Shown: positions 45,691-56,800 of the stretch, one piece after another
How positions within the stretch are numbered: position 1 is the first letter of the stretch
Layout of the letters: each line of letters begins with the position of its first letter
DNA from: Salvator merianae
Taxonomy: Eukaryota > Chordata > Lepidosauria > Squamata > Teiidae
Direction of reading: 5' to 3'
Length of the DNA: 64,000 nt
Assembly (NCBI GenBank): GCA_003586115.2
Contig: QVOM02000057.1
Span: forward strand, 6,229,461-6,293,460
The notes under the pieces: model-generated
The model's database searches: none
The model's input: only the letters and a program-made list of their open reading frames with translations
What the model was told of the DNA's origin: nothing
Translations under genes and position numbers: made by a program

Positions 45691-46604
45691 GGGGAAGGAA
45701 ATTCGAGGCAAGGTGCCAATGGCTGCTACTGTCCTGCTAATGCACCCGTTACTGTAGGAGCATAGAGGGGCTCTGCGGAGCCGGCGAGGAAAAAAGGCAA
45801 GAGGTGCAGTTTTGCAGTCCCTCCGGTTCTGCAGCTGTGCAATCCCTCCAGGTTCTGGACCAACACCTGCACTCGTGATCCAAGGGATGCTTCATGTGGC
45901 CTGTGCCTGGCGGCAGCCATTATGAACAGAAGGGTCCCGATGCAAACGAGGAATCATGGCAGAACAGTCGGAAAATCGGCCCAGGTACGGCCAGGTACGC
46001 CACACCGGCCCCAAGATATCCTTTCTGGCCACCCTTCCAGTCCATAGCCAGGGCTCCAGCTGCATTTTGGTTGCAGCTGAAGTTTAATGCGGAGGGCTGG
46101 GCAAGGTTGGTCCGGAGACACCGTTGTTCGGGATGGATTGGGTGGGCGTTTCACAAAGCAGTTTCTCTGCGGTCCCTCCATTGGGTTTCCCCATTAACCG
46201 CGTGTGCGGAGGCGGCTTTTGTCTCTGATTGCGTTTAACCGAGAGCATCAGCCTCCTCCTGGCTTTCAATATAGGGCGGAAGAACCTGTGGTAAAACGGT
46301 GCATGAATGTAACATATTGCAGTCAGGGGGCACCCTGTGGCAAGGTCTCCAACATTATGTCAGGAGGAGAGAAGGATAAGTCATTTGTTTGTTTGCATAT
46401 GACATTTCTGTACCACTCTGCAGTCCTATGGTGGTCAACAAAAAACGGGTACGTCATACATTCTCTGCAATCCATAAAAACATCAGCAGCCCTGGTATCC
46501 ATTTGCTTGGGTGAATACATAGGTTTACACCAGGGACTGCTTAGTGTTGGCACCTGTTGTGTCTTGTGAGATGGAATATTCCAGGGCACAAGGCTGTGAA
46601 CATT
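45691..46604. other. Non-coding sequence
   Basis: GC-rich with overlapping frames at 45900-46260, no known protein. Around 46380-46560 TTTGTTTGTTTGCATATGAC and TACCACTCTGCAGTCCTATG may be another reversed LINE tail, too diverged to call. Confidence 0.4.
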
Positions 46605-46708
46605 ATTCCTCCTCCCTCCCTGTTGTCCTCTCAGCAACCTTGTGGGGTTAACTGGGCTGAGAGACTGTGAATAACCTAAGGTCACCCATGAACTTCCATG
46701 GCTGAGAG
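46605..46708 (-). repeat. MIR-like SINE fragment, reversed
   Basis: TCAGCAACCTTGTGGGGTTA, CTGGGCTGAGAGACTGTGAA, AACCTAAGGTCACCCATGAA and CATGGCTGAGAGGGGATTGG are in the expected order of a reversed MIR-like reptile SINE. Confidence 0.6.
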
Positions 46709-46711
46709 GGG

Positions 46712-47050
46712 ATTGGCATTAGAGATGTGCAGTTCGCATTCAAAAAGGCGATCTAATCGTTTGCATTTGAAACTGTTTTGCATCGAGCCAAACACGTGTC
46801 TGTTCAGATGTCGGGAAAGTCAGTCGAACCGAACCAGCCCCCCACTCACAAACGTGAACTGTTTGCTGTGTTTTTGCCCTTGAAAAGGGCTTTTTGTCAA
46901 TGAAAAACTGGTATTCTTTGTTTTCAATCCAGTTCAAAATTGAATGCGAGCAACCGATTGTTCGATTAAGTGGTTTGCTGCCGGGTGTTGGGTTCGATGG
47001 TGGACGAGTGTTTGGTTTGATGACGAACCGAACACCCAATTTCTGTTCAT
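46712..47050. mobile_element. Foldback element with AGAGATGTGCA end
   Basis: It opens with TTAGAGATGTGCAGTTCGCA and is rich in TTCGATTAAGTGG, CGAACCGAACC and GAACCGAACACCCAA words, like 10831-11132. TTGAAAAGGGCTTTTTGTCA parallels the CCCTTTTCAAGGGC word there. The right end is not clean. Confidence 0.55.
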
Positions 47051-48872
47051 GCTGGACCCTAATTGCATGCTGGGACCATGAGGGGGTTAAACAAGGGGAA
47101 TGCTGGGATGGGGTTGCCCCCCTTCATTTCTTCCAATTCTGGTCTCAGCCTTGCTTATCTCTCCTGCGGGTTCTCAATTCTGGACTCCCAGACCTTCATC
47201 CGTGACTCAAGCTTCACCGCATACACCATCTCAGATGCCACATTGCCTCTGATCTGTGTGAGCGTGTGCACACGTGCATGTAAGAGCATGCACATTGGCA
47301 GCGTGCTCCTCTGAACAGAAGCACATTGCCCCCAGGGTCCCTGGCAGTGTCGTATCCAGAACAAGCCGTCATCCTTTGGTCTAGTCGCCCAGCTCTACGA
47401 AAGCCCCCCAAAGGGGCTCTCTTGGCTTCTGCCTGCCTGCAGGTATTTATTGCACTTGGGCCTTAAGGAGGAAACCTCAGCAGGTCTCTATTGCCTGTAT
47501 TGTGACACATGGCATGCACAAATTCCCTTTTTTCCTTCTCTGCCGGAGCGTGTTCGTCTGCTCCATCTCCGATTAAAGGGAATCGGCCAAGGGAGGCAGG
47601 CAGGAGGGAGGGCTTTTGTGGTCGTTTTGAGGGCGGGGGGGGAGAGAGAGGGGGGGCGCTTTTCTGCTCCACCTTTTGCATCCGCTTGCTGCTGTTTGTT
47701 TTCCCAGTCTTGCCTGCAACTACAGAGAAGCACAAACAAGCCAGCGAGCGCGCGGCCTTGAGATTCCCAGAGGGACTCGGTGTCTCAGCAGCCAGAAAGG
47801 AATTTCTGCCCTTTTTTTTTTTTGCTACCACTTCACAAGAAGCCACCCTTTTAAACCTCCTTCTGCTGCACGCCGCCTCTCCGGAGGAATAATCAGTTCC
47901 TTTAAGGATTTCTGCTCCAGTGCTTTCCCTTGGGTTTGAGGTGGATTGTGGAGGGGGGGAGACAGGGGGACTTGGAAAGGCTGGAGAGAAGAGAGAGAAA
48001 AAGAAGGCAGAAGCCAATTTTCTGAAGTTTTAAAAAAAATAATGGGATCCCTGTCAAAGATAGGCTTAGAGGGATGCTCATAGTTCCAAAGCTGCAAGTT
48101 CAAGGCCTCTCAGCTTCTGTCAACGCATCGCTTACTACTTATTCCACTATATCTGGAGGTTCCAGAATAAAGCAAGGATTTTCCAGCCTAGGTCTTAAAG
48201 AGGATCTTTCATCAGGCATCTGTTGCCCATATTGCAAAGTACAGCCTGCACAACTTCCCTCTTGTACGCAACTGTTGAAGATATAGGAACCCTGAGCAGG
48301 ATTCTACACAGCAACCCTGGTCTTGGGCTATTGTAGGCCCCAGACAAAGTGATCTTACAGGGTTAGGGACTGAACACTAGGGTGCCTCGCGATGCCCTTT
48401 GGCAGCCCTGTTGGAAGGAAAGCTTTACCAAGCATCTTCGGCCTGCTTTGCCAAGGTAAAGGTCTAAGGTGTGTCCATACTGACCTCTTCAGAATGGGGA
48501 ATAATTGCACGCAGGCCTTTTCGCAGTGTGAGCTGTATTGGCAAACGGGCCAGTTCAAAGTCACAGCTTGCATTGGGGGTTCACCAACATGTGGACGCGT
48601 TGCGCAATTTGTGGAAAATATTACATCTCGATGTGGCCTTTTTTGTCGCTCCTGGTGTAGCGTTTTGGTGCGTCCACTATAATGTGGATTTTGGACTTTG
48701 GACCTGCCACTTGCTCATCCTTCGCCCTCTGTGTCGGGAATGCAATGTGTCAACGTCCAGCTCAAAAGATTGAAAAGGCCATACTGTGTTGCCGCAAGGA
48801 GAAAGAGGTGCTTTCTTGCAGAGTCCCTCAAAGCAGCTTCTCCACACCATATGGATGCACAAACTAATCTCG
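47051..48872. other. Non-coding region
   Basis: GC-rich and CpG-containing from 47500 to 47900 with a T run at 47814-47823. A possible further MITE at 48450-48690 begins AAGGTGTGTCCATACTGACC and ends near GGTGCGTCCACTATAATGTG, but its arms do not pair well. Confidence 0.35.
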
Positions 48873-48874
48873 GT

Positions 48875-49640
48875 TCAGGTTCACTTTGAACCGGGTTGTT
48901 TGCACAACAGGGTGGTTCAGCTCGCAGGTGAACCAAGCAAATCACCTTGGTTTCCTTGATTCGTTAGACCATCGCCTGGTTTGGGTTTGATCTGAACTGG
49001 TTATTTGAGAAACAAGGTGGTTCGATTCGCAAGTAAGCAAACCGCCTGCCAACAACCTTGGTTCGCAATGGTTCCCTTGGCTTGTTCGGCCACCACTTGA
49101 TTTGGGTTCACTTTGAACCGGGTGTTTCAGACAACAGGCTGCTTTGATTTGCATGCAAAGCAAGTGAACCACCTGTGAACCACCTCGGTTCGCTTGATTC
49201 TTTAGACCACCCCTTAGTCCAGGTTTGATTCGAACCATATTCGTACAACAGGGTAGTTCGGTTCGCATGTGAACCAAGCAAATCACCTTGGTTCGCTTGG
49301 TTCGTTAAGACCATCCCTTGGTTTGGGTTTGATGTGCACTGGTTTTTTGAGAAATAGGGTGGTTCAATTCGCCTGCAAACCAAGCAAACCACCTGCGAAT
49401 AACCTTGGTTCGCTATGGTTCCCTTGGTTTGTTCAGCCACCACTTGATTTGGGTCCACTTCGAACCGGGTGATTCAGACAACAGGCTGCTTTGATTTGCA
49501 TGCAAAGCAAGTGAACCACCGGTGAACCACCTCGGTTCGCTTGATTCTTTAGACCACCCCTTAGTCCAGGTTTGATTCAAACCAGATTCAAACAACAGGA
49601 TGGTTCAGTTCACACGCAAACCACGCAAACATCCCACTTT
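48875..49640. repeat. Higher-order GGTTCG minisatellite
   Basis: Three related sub-units of about 115 bp (A, B, C) alternate as A-B-C-A-B-C-A. Marker ACAACAGG(G/A) of sub-unit A falls at 48904, 49245 and 49592, giving 341 and 347 bp. Sub-unit C (CAGGCTGCTTTGATTTGCAT, GCAAAGCAAGTGAACCACC) occurs near 49135 and 49483 with few differences. All sub-units share GGTTCG, GAACC and ACCTTGGTTCGC words. Reverse frames of 114-116 codons over it are periodic artefacts. Confidence 0.9.
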
Positions 49641-50029
49641 GCTGCAGGCCAGGTCGACAAATCTCTAGTAGACCTTTCTAGCTTCCTGCCATCTCCCATC
49701 TAATCTGGAAGAAGGTCTGGTCAGGCTTAGTTTAGGCTCACGGCATGCTCAGCTGGTGCAGGAAAGCCAGTGCCAAGGATGAATGCAATCCATTCCACGG
49801 GCTCTGCCAAATGCACTGCAGGAAACGTTCTTCCGGGCTCCCTGTAAGAGGCTTTTTACTAGCTCGATAAAAGTGGGAAGAGAGGGTCTTCTGTTTTTAT
49901 TAGTATTATTATGATTACGTACCCACACCCCCAAACCATAAAAACGACACTGGACCTCTCTCTCCTCGCGCCCCCACCATAAAAGAATGCTGCCAAGAGA
50001 GAGGGGCCGAGGCATTAAATCAGCGGCTA
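49641..50029. other. Unique non-coding sequence
   Basis: Nothing recognised. Confidence 0.4.
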
Positions 50030-50295
50030 AATCAAGGCACGCGCCCTGACTCCCACCTCGCTCTTGTTTATTGGGCCTGACATGTTTACTCTGCGATAAG
50101 AAACGGCGCTTTCACTGGGAGATTTGTGTACTATTTTTCAATTACCACTCGTCTTTCTCTGCCACTTTTGCACTAAAGGGATAATAAATGTATCGGAGCA
50201 TTTCAATTATTCATCTAAATCACGGACACACCATGGCCATCGCTGCCGCCGTACGCCATTGACAGTTTAATTCAAGAGCCTTCTTGGTTTTTTCC
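50030..50295. promoter_or_regulatory. Strong candidate conserved non-coding element
   Basis: A repeat-free block of even complexity carries CTTGTTTATTGGGCC, CTGCGATAAGAAACG, TTTTTCAATTACCACTCG, GATAATAAATGTATC, TTCAATTATTCATC and CAGTTTAATTCAAG. It mixes GATA-, forkhead- and homeodomain-type words without any mobile-element signature, as in ultraconserved enhancers. Conservation must be tested. Confidence 0.4.
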
Positions 50296-51667
50296 TTTAA
50301 CTTTTCGTTTTCTCTCCTCTCTTTTCCCTCCTGCCTCTTCTACGCTTTCCTCCTCCCTTTCTTTCTGCTTTATGCTGTGGGTTCTCCCGTCAAAAGACTC
50401 CAATATATGCTGGTTTGGTTCATGCGATAGACGCGGAAGCCGTTCTGCAGGGTAGTTCCACTGGGGCTGCCAAGCAAAAAGTGCTGAGTTCAGATCTCAC
50501 CAGCCACAAAACGGTTCGGTGAAGTGAGACAAGATTGAGACAAGATTCCACCAGTTGGTGTCAGGTTGCAGCCTCTAGCCCCAGACTTACCTTGCAGCAA
50601 TAACAGGGAGCTGTCATCTTAAAACTGGAGCACTGAGAGGCATGCACCCCAACTGTGAGCTGGTAAGCAATCCTGAGCCAATAATCTTCCTCTCCTCCTC
50701 CACAATTGAAACCCATCTTCCTTTTCCTCCTCTTCTGCGGTCCTCAGCTGGAGTAAAACTGCTTCCAGTCATCCAATGGAAAGGCCTAATTCTCTCTCTC
50801 ATACGCACACCCAGGCAGATGTGGTAGAGGTTTGGATGCGCTCACATGAGAGTTAATGGGCGCTTTCAGGGTTTTTTATCAAGGTACCGGCTTTTCCCCT
50901 TTTCATTTTCTCATCCCACCCTTCTCCCCTGCCCTCGGTGCCCCTCTGGGCTGCAGAAGAGGTTCTTTCTCTCAATCAGCATTAACGTATCTAAAGAGAC
51001 CCCATAGGTTTTCCAAGGGATTTTTCAAAAGGCTCTGTTTGAGATTAGCCTGGTGAAAAGGCAAAGAGGAGAGACGGCTTTGTAACAAGGGTAGTAGCAG
51101 CAAAAAGAAAGAGAATTCACATGGGCCAGGCTTGGGGGTGGGGGAGAGTTATTTGACCAATAAAACAGCCACATGAACTCACAGACGGGGCTAATCCCTT
51201 CTCCACACTTGGGAACTCAGGTTGCCCCCTCCAATATAGAATGATAATCCTTCTCCCTCTTTACCTGAAGTGCTTTTGTTCGTAAAGCCGGCTAAATTTG
51301 TTATTCAGCTCCACAAAGGCTAGTACAAGAGTTGTCCCATTATTTTGCTTTGTTTTACTTTTTCTTATATATAGTGTTTTGCCCCCTCCTCTGATAAACA
51401 CAGATGCATAAAATCTCTCTGCTTAAAATCTCATGGCCTGTTACTGATGCTATCTTTATGGCTGGATGTTGGGTAATGAGGTTATAAATTATTACATAGC
51501 TAATAAATAGGAGAGTTCTGGTGTGTGTGTATAGATACAGTTTTATTTCTTTTTCCTCCAAATCACAAAGATCTTGAGAAATACGTTAACAGCTGAGCCC
51601 TTGTTAAAACAAAACCAGAAGGGAAGGCAGCTTAATTAGTAGGATATAGGAGGCAAATCTCAACATT
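50296..51667. other. Unique non-coding region
   Basis: Pyrimidine-rich at 50290-50400. No coding or repeat signal is recognised beyond a short GT run near 51523. Confidence 0.4.
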
Positions 51668-52075
51668 TAAGCTGCATCCACATGGATTGAAGAAAAAGGG
51701 GCTCAAAAGCAGCTTTGGGTGCAATCACACCAAGGTTTTTGGGGGCAACTATTTTCAAAGGATCTGTGGGTGCAGAAAAAAAGGGTGCCACATAGTTTTT
51801 AAAATAAGTGGTTAAAAACCTCCTATCTCACTCGCCATTGTCTTCTATGCTTACCACTCATTGGCCACCAACAGCCGGGGTTTCCATAGCCCTGATTGGT
51901 CAGCCAACCGTAGCAGCCATTTCCAGACTGGAATTGGCTACAGGTTCCTGCCCCACTCAGCCTAAACACTGTGTCGCCCCAAGAGTGAGAAATTCCTGTC
52001 TGGGAAAGGGGTGTACAAACAGAGGCCGCAGGATGCCTTTGAGCTGCTTTTTTAGTGTGCACAAATGTGGCCTAT
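51668..52075. mobile_element. Possible hAT-like foldback element
   Basis: GCTGCATCCACATGGATTGA with AAAAAGGGGCTCAAAAGCAG at the left is loosely inverted by CCTTTGAGCTGCTTTTTTAG and GTGCACAAATGTGGCC at the right. Arms are about 40 bp. Superfamily is inferred from the GCTGCATCCA start. Confidence 0.4.
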
Positions 52076-52097
52076 TAATCTGCCCTGTGTCAATCTT

Positions 52098-52172
52098 GTG
52101 TGATCCCAGAAAATAAGCAGGGTTAGGCCTGGTTAGTCACTGGGTGTGAGATCTCCTTGGAATATCAGGTGC
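52098..52172 (+). pseudogene. 5S rRNA-derived sequence (pseudogene or 5S-headed SINE)
   Basis: TGTGATCCCAGAAAATAAGC, AGGGTTAGGCCTGGTTAGTC, ACTGGGTGTGAGATC and TTGGAATATCAGGTGC align with the 3' two thirds of vertebrate 5S rRNA (GATCTCGGAAGCTAAGCAGG, GGCCTGGTTAGTACTTGGAT, GGGAATACC). The AATAAGCAGGG and GGCCTGGTTAGT internal-promoter regions remain. The 5' third is missing and many positions differ, so it cannot be a working 5S gene. It is either a retropseudogene or the head of a SINE3/AmnSINE-type element; I see no clear tRNA part or LINE tail after it. Confidence 0.8.
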
Positions 52173-53930
52173 ACGGAAAACAAGACAAAACAAAAACCTT
52201 CTGGAAGAAGCCGATGGCAAAGCAGGAAAATTGCATAGATTTGCTGAAGCAGCAAGCAGGAGTCAGTCTGCACTCCGAGGAACTTTTACAGAGTGCAAAC
52301 AATAGAAGTTCACAAATTTATAAGGGGAGAGATGCAGCTTTCATTCACCTCATGGCCTCCAGACATTCCAGAGTACAGCACTGGTCAATTCAATTCAATT
52401 CCGAGGAGGAAGGAAAGAATTTGCCATCACAGATCTGATCCCATTTGGAAAGACCACACAAGAGGTGGCCTAGAAAAGTCAGAAGGAAAAAACCTCGGCT
52501 TGCCCAGTTTTGCAGCCAGTAGACGAACTTAGCTAAGAGCCACCTGAGATGATTCACCAGATGGTAAATTGGCAAAGGAGCAACCGTGTGGTTTATGAAG
52601 AACGAGGCGCCAGTCTTTTTCTGCTGTCCATCACAGAAGAGTAGGAAGCGCGCCCTTTTTGCAGCATCCAGAGCTGGGATGGCGGCTTGCTTTTCCCCAG
52701 CAAGCCAAGATTTTGAGCTCAGCCTTGGAATTATCTGGACAATTCGTTTTCCCGGCCTCTCAGAGAGAAACGAATCACAGGCTTTGTTTGGGGGCCACGA
52801 GAAACCAAGTTTAATTGCTGCTTCCTGGCGTGTTTCTGCCATTTGTACCAGGGATGGAGCAAAGCCGGAGCAACTGAGTAGCAAACATCGGCGTGTTGTT
52901 AGCAATAAACCATGATAAGCCATCAGCTCTGGTTTAGCATGACTTGCAAACAAAGGCAACGTTGGAGCAGACAGTCTGATCCTGCAAGGCCACAAACCAT
53001 GTGCTTTTTCCAGGGAGCGGCAAAGCCCCCTTGGCACAAGGCATCTGAGCCTCTGCACAACACCACCCCAGGATAATTTCGAAAAAAACCCCAGGCCTGG
53101 GGTTAGCTGCCTCTGCCCCCTTCTGCCCCCTCAAGGGGCCTGCAGTGGGGCGAAGAATGGACCTTTTATGTCCCGGCATCGCCGCAGAAGACGTTCTTGT
53201 GGGCCGCCTTAACCAGCCCTCCAGCGCAAAGACAAGGGCAGGATTCATCCCGCTTTCACAATAACCTTCCCTCCACTTTGGGAATGGTGCCCTGACCTAT
53301 TTGGGGACATGAATGGGGGCCATTCAGGGCTGGCCTGTTTATGTTTCTCTCGAGGCACTCCGGGAAAGAAGAAGCAGATTGTGCCACAGTTCGAAGTGGC
53401 ATGGGAAGCCATGGAGGGGCCGATGGCGGGTCACGTTCCTCCCCTGATTTCGCCCGGGGTTTGGGCGAGGAGGAATCGGTAGGAGGAAGAAGCAGGCTTT
53501 GGATGCGGAGTATTTTTCACTGCAGCTTTTCCCACTATTTTTATTTTTAAACCCAGTCTAGCGAGTGTGGAGAAAAATTGGGCCAGGAGGCAGGGATTCT
53601 ATCTCCACCCTAAACCTTGCTGCTTTACGTTCATTTCCCAGCCTGCATGAAATGCTCTGAGGGCAGCTTGCATAAGAACAGAACAAAAATATGACTAGAT
53701 TCACGTTCGATCATTACCGCTCATTAATGACCACCACCGTCTTCGCAGCTGAAAGCCAGGGTTAAAAAAAATAATAAGGCATTTCATGATGGAGCCTGAT
53801 AAAGGTCAGTTCATGGACACTCATCCTTGTGCTGTTAAAAGTGGTGTGGCGGTCTCCAGGTGGTCTAAGCCCCGGGATAAATCCATCTGTGAGGATGTGC
53901 ATCTTTGGGACTTACGATGCTTCGGACTCT
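52173..53930. other. Non-coding region
   Basis: A 222-codon reverse frame at 52390-53058 is the longest here but shows no domain I know. It covers AATAAACCATGATAAGCC and CTCTGGTTTAGCATGACTTG, which look like old MITE sequence. The rest is unique and GC-rich to 53500. Confidence 0.4.
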
Positions 53931-54157
53931 ATGGGGCCAGTCACACCTAAGTTTTAATCCAGCTTCAGTCCAGTTTTGGACTGAAAGAACACATCAGCAG
54001 AGTGACTAATCATTGTCTGTCCATATTATCTAACCCGAAGGTGGATTTCCTGAGTTAGATAACACTGAAAGAAAACATCTTATTACTTTACCAATGTGTT
54101 CTCTTGGTCTGAAAGTGGACTGAAACTGGATTAAAAGTTAGGTGTGCCTGGGCCCTA
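53931..54157. mobile_element. Foldback MITE, family A, copy 3 (best preserved)
   Basis: The ends ATGGGGCCAGTCACACCTAA and TTAGGTGTGCCTGGGCCC are inverted. The arms continue through GTTTTAATCCAGCTTCAGTC and GTGGACTGAAACTGGATTAA, and the core TATTATCTAACCCGAAGGTG faces CTGAGTTAGATAA. It is nearly a full palindrome and encodes nothing. Confidence 0.85.
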
Positions 54158-54169
54158 TAAATCAAAGGA

Positions 54170-54610
54170 AATACCTTGACCTTGGCGAAAAGGGGCCGTT
54201 CCTTCTGCATCCATGCTGCTTCATTTTGCACTGGGTGCAGCATCCAGGCCTGTCTTCAAGGGCAGCCCCATGTAGAGTGCTTTACAGTAGTCCAACCCGG
54301 AAGTTACCAGAGCATGGATCACTGTGGCCAGATTGTTTCTGTCCAGAAGGTGAAAGACCTGAAGCTGGAAGCAGGCAGGCTTGGCTGTTTCCACTGCCTG
54401 ACCCCAGAAAGAAAGAGACGGGATATCCCTAAATGGCATGCCTATCCCTTCCAAGGGAGCACAATCCCATAAAGCACAGGTTGCATGTTTACTTCCTAAT
54501 CTTCAGCATCTGTGAGACGCAGCACCTCCATCTTGCCTGGATTCAGCTTCAGTAGTCTGGGCTGCCTCCAGATGGCTGCATCCCTTGGGCAGTGGTCAAG
54601 CACCTTCGCT
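54170..54610 (-). mobile_element. L2/CR1-like LINE reverse-transcriptase fragment, reversed
   Basis: The reverse frame ending near 54221 contains LATVIHALVTSGLDYCKALY followed by MGLPLKTGL, the segment just upstream of the LQLVQNAAA block. Farther upstream on the same strand LKLNPGKMEVLRL matches the reverse-transcriptase stretch after the catalytic box. Frames are broken between the blocks and the LQLVQNA part is missing, so it is a dead fragment. It complements the 3' piece at 2985-3740. Confidence 0.8.
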
Positions 54611-54744
54611 CTGGATGGAAAGGAGAGATACAGGCCTGATGTTGCCAGCATACCAATGGCCCCTCAATCCACATCTCTTCAGAACTATGACCTAGGATGG
54701 ATGGCAGCTGAGCTACGGCAGCTGAACGGATTCTGTACACCATA

Positions 54745-55158
54745 GAGAAGGATGCCTCTGGAGGCCGTTTGCAGGGAGCGGAGAGCAGGTGAAGGTTTTG
54801 CCTTTCTCTTCAGCTTGAGATGCCCAGAAGCAATTGGTGGGCCACTGTATGAGACGGGATGCTGGACTAGATAGGCTGTGGCCTGATCCAGCAGGGCTCC
54901 TCTTAGGTTCTTATAAGCTAATTCATGGAGGATAGGTGTATCAATGGCTACAAGAATGGATGCCCAGGTATTGGCTCTGGGGTGGAGAGACAGGCAGGAT
55001 GCCTCTCAAGGCCGTTTGCAGGGAATCAGGGGCAGGTGAAGGTTTTGCCTTTGTCCTCTGCTTGAGAACAAGTGGGCTGCTGTGTGAGACAGGATGCTTG
55101 ATTAGATGGGCTGTGGCCTGATCCAGCAGGGCTCCTCTTAGGTTCTTACATGCTTAAC
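54745..55158 (+). repeat. GATCAGG-family tandem dimer, second junction type
   Basis: Unit 1 is 5'-truncated at AGGATGCCTCTGGAGGCC. The junction retains AGGTTCTTATAAGC before TAATTCATGGAGG, so the first unit kept its 3' end. Unit 2 has a deletion around GAGAACAAGTGGGCTGC. Confidence 0.85.
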
Positions 55159-55339
55159 CTTCGCATCCCTGCGATCAAGCATCTTTTGTTCATGTCTGCT
55201 CACATAATCAGCTGCTGGTCCCACAAGTCCTGTAGAGAGCAATTCCAGGATTTTAAGGTACGCCCCTTGCTCATCATAAGATCCACAGCCATGTCTGCCG
55301 CAAGGAACAGGATTCAGTCTTGGGGGGGGGGGGAAGCCT

Positions 55340-55600
55340 GCCCTCCAATTGAAGATTAGTAGCGGCCATTAAAGGCCATCCGACTGTCAATTATTTAGTG
55401 CATTACTTATGCTCCAGTTCTCCTTCCATTCTGGTAGTCGCTGTCCCTGGTAAATCACTGTCCGTATTCTCGCCTTTGGGGAAACGCCTTGTTAAAATAC
55501 AGTCAGTGTGAGAATCTTCGAGGCTTCTCCAAGGTCTCTGGATACTGAATCTGCTAGTGAGAAATAGATGCATCCTATGTCTAACATTCTCGCACACAAA
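55340..55600. promoter_or_regulatory. Candidate conserved non-coding element
   Basis: CGGCCATTAAAGGCCATCC, GTCAATTATTTAGTGCATTA and CTTATGCTCC lie in repeat-free DNA after a 13-bp G run. Inference from composition. Confidence 0.25.
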
Positions 55601-55714
55601 AATGCATGCTCACGAACATACAAGGGTGTGTAACTAGAGGAAGGTCCCAGGGGGACAAGGGAAACAGCTGCTTTCTGAAGACTGTTCGCCTGGCCTTGCC
55701 TCCATCAGCCTGGG

Positions 55715-55790
55715 GTCTTCCAGATGTTTTGGATTACAGCTCCATTGGTCTGCTGGAGGGAGAGGCCAACAAATTAGCCTATCAGTATCA
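55715..55790. repeat. TTTTGGATTACAGCTCC-type small repeat
   Basis: TTCCAGATGTTTTGGATTAC and AGCTCCATTGGTCTGC match 'ccagatgttttggactacaactcccatcag', a motif common in reptile repeats. Confidence 0.55.
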
Positions 55791-55857
55791 ACTTAGACTG
55801 GCAGGAGCCAATCAGGGCCTCAGGCCAGGGCTGGCTATTAGCCAAGGCAAACACTGA

Positions 55858-56120
55858 ACTAGATGAATTGTGGCTGGATCCAGCAGGGCTCCTCTTATGT
55901 TCTTATCTAGACTGGATGCCCAGGTACCACCTCCAGGTTGGAGAGACAGGCAGGATGCCTCTCAAGGCCGTTTGCAGGGAGTCAAGAGCAGGTGAAGGTT
56001 TTGCCTTCGTCTTCTGCCTGAGATGCCCAGAAGCAACTGGTGGGCCACTGGGAGAGACGGGATGCTGGACTACATGAGCCGTGGTCTGATCCAGCAGGGC
56101 TCCTCTTAAGTTCTTGAATC
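55858..56120 (+). repeat. GATCAGG-family repeat with a partial first unit
   Basis: A short 3' remnant (GAACTAGATGAATTGTGGCT, GGATCCAGCAGGGCTCC) runs through TTCTTATCTAGACTGGATGC into a full unit ending CTCCTCTTAAGTTCTTG. Confidence 0.85.
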
Positions 56121-56365
56121 ACATCTTCAGACCATACCTGATCCTTTTAATTGGGCTGGCCAAGGACTGAACATTCTCCCAGCCAAGCAGGTTTTCTTCC
56201 CTTGCATCTGAGAAAGCTGCACAGAGCCCAAACTCACAGAGTTTCACAGAGCCCAAACTCACCTGTCTCTAATCCTCATAATGTCATTTGCAAAGCCAGG
56301 AGGCAGATAGGCCAATAAAGATAACCTTGGCGTAAAAATAAATCTCTGTTATGCAAAACCGGGTG

Positions 56366-56800
56366 ATTCAGAGCACTTCCCATTAAAATATAATCTCAAA
56401 GCAGTGTACCAAGAATAAAGACAGCTAAAATTATAGTAGCTATATAAAAGCATAATTAAAATCAAGGATGGGGCAAACAAACATAAATTAGCTCCGGAAA
56501 GGCTTGGGTAAAAAGATAGGTCTTCAACTGGTGCTTAAAGACCAGACGTAGGTGCCCTGCAAGTATCAGAGAGAGAGTGGGTGCCACCACAGAGAAGGCC
56601 CAACTGTGTCTTGTCATCACGTGACATTTAGTGATTCATGGTACCCACAGTGAATCTTCCCCTGAATATCTTAATGATCTCACAGGTCTATATCGAGAGA
56701 GGCAGTCTACCAACTAAGCTGATCCTAAGTTCTTAAGGGGCTTATATGCCAAAGATAAAACCTTGAATCTGTCCTGTAGCTCTGCTGTCCCTCGACCCTC
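56366..56800 (-). mobile_element. LINE-derived repeat, reversed
   Basis: CTTCCCATTAAAATATAATC and TCAAAGCAGTGTACC are the reversed LINE tail seen in the 178-bp array. CCACCACAGAGAAGGCCCAA and GGGGCTTATATGCCAAAGAT, AAAACCTTGAATCTG continue the order of the copy at 35525-35970. Confidence 0.65.

Noticed and set aside
50440..50540. tRNA-derived SINE
   Set aside because: GTTCAGATCTC resembles box B but no box A lies at the right distance.
52390..53058. 222-codon reverse frame
   Set aside because: No known motif; part of it covers MITE-like AAACCATG sequence.
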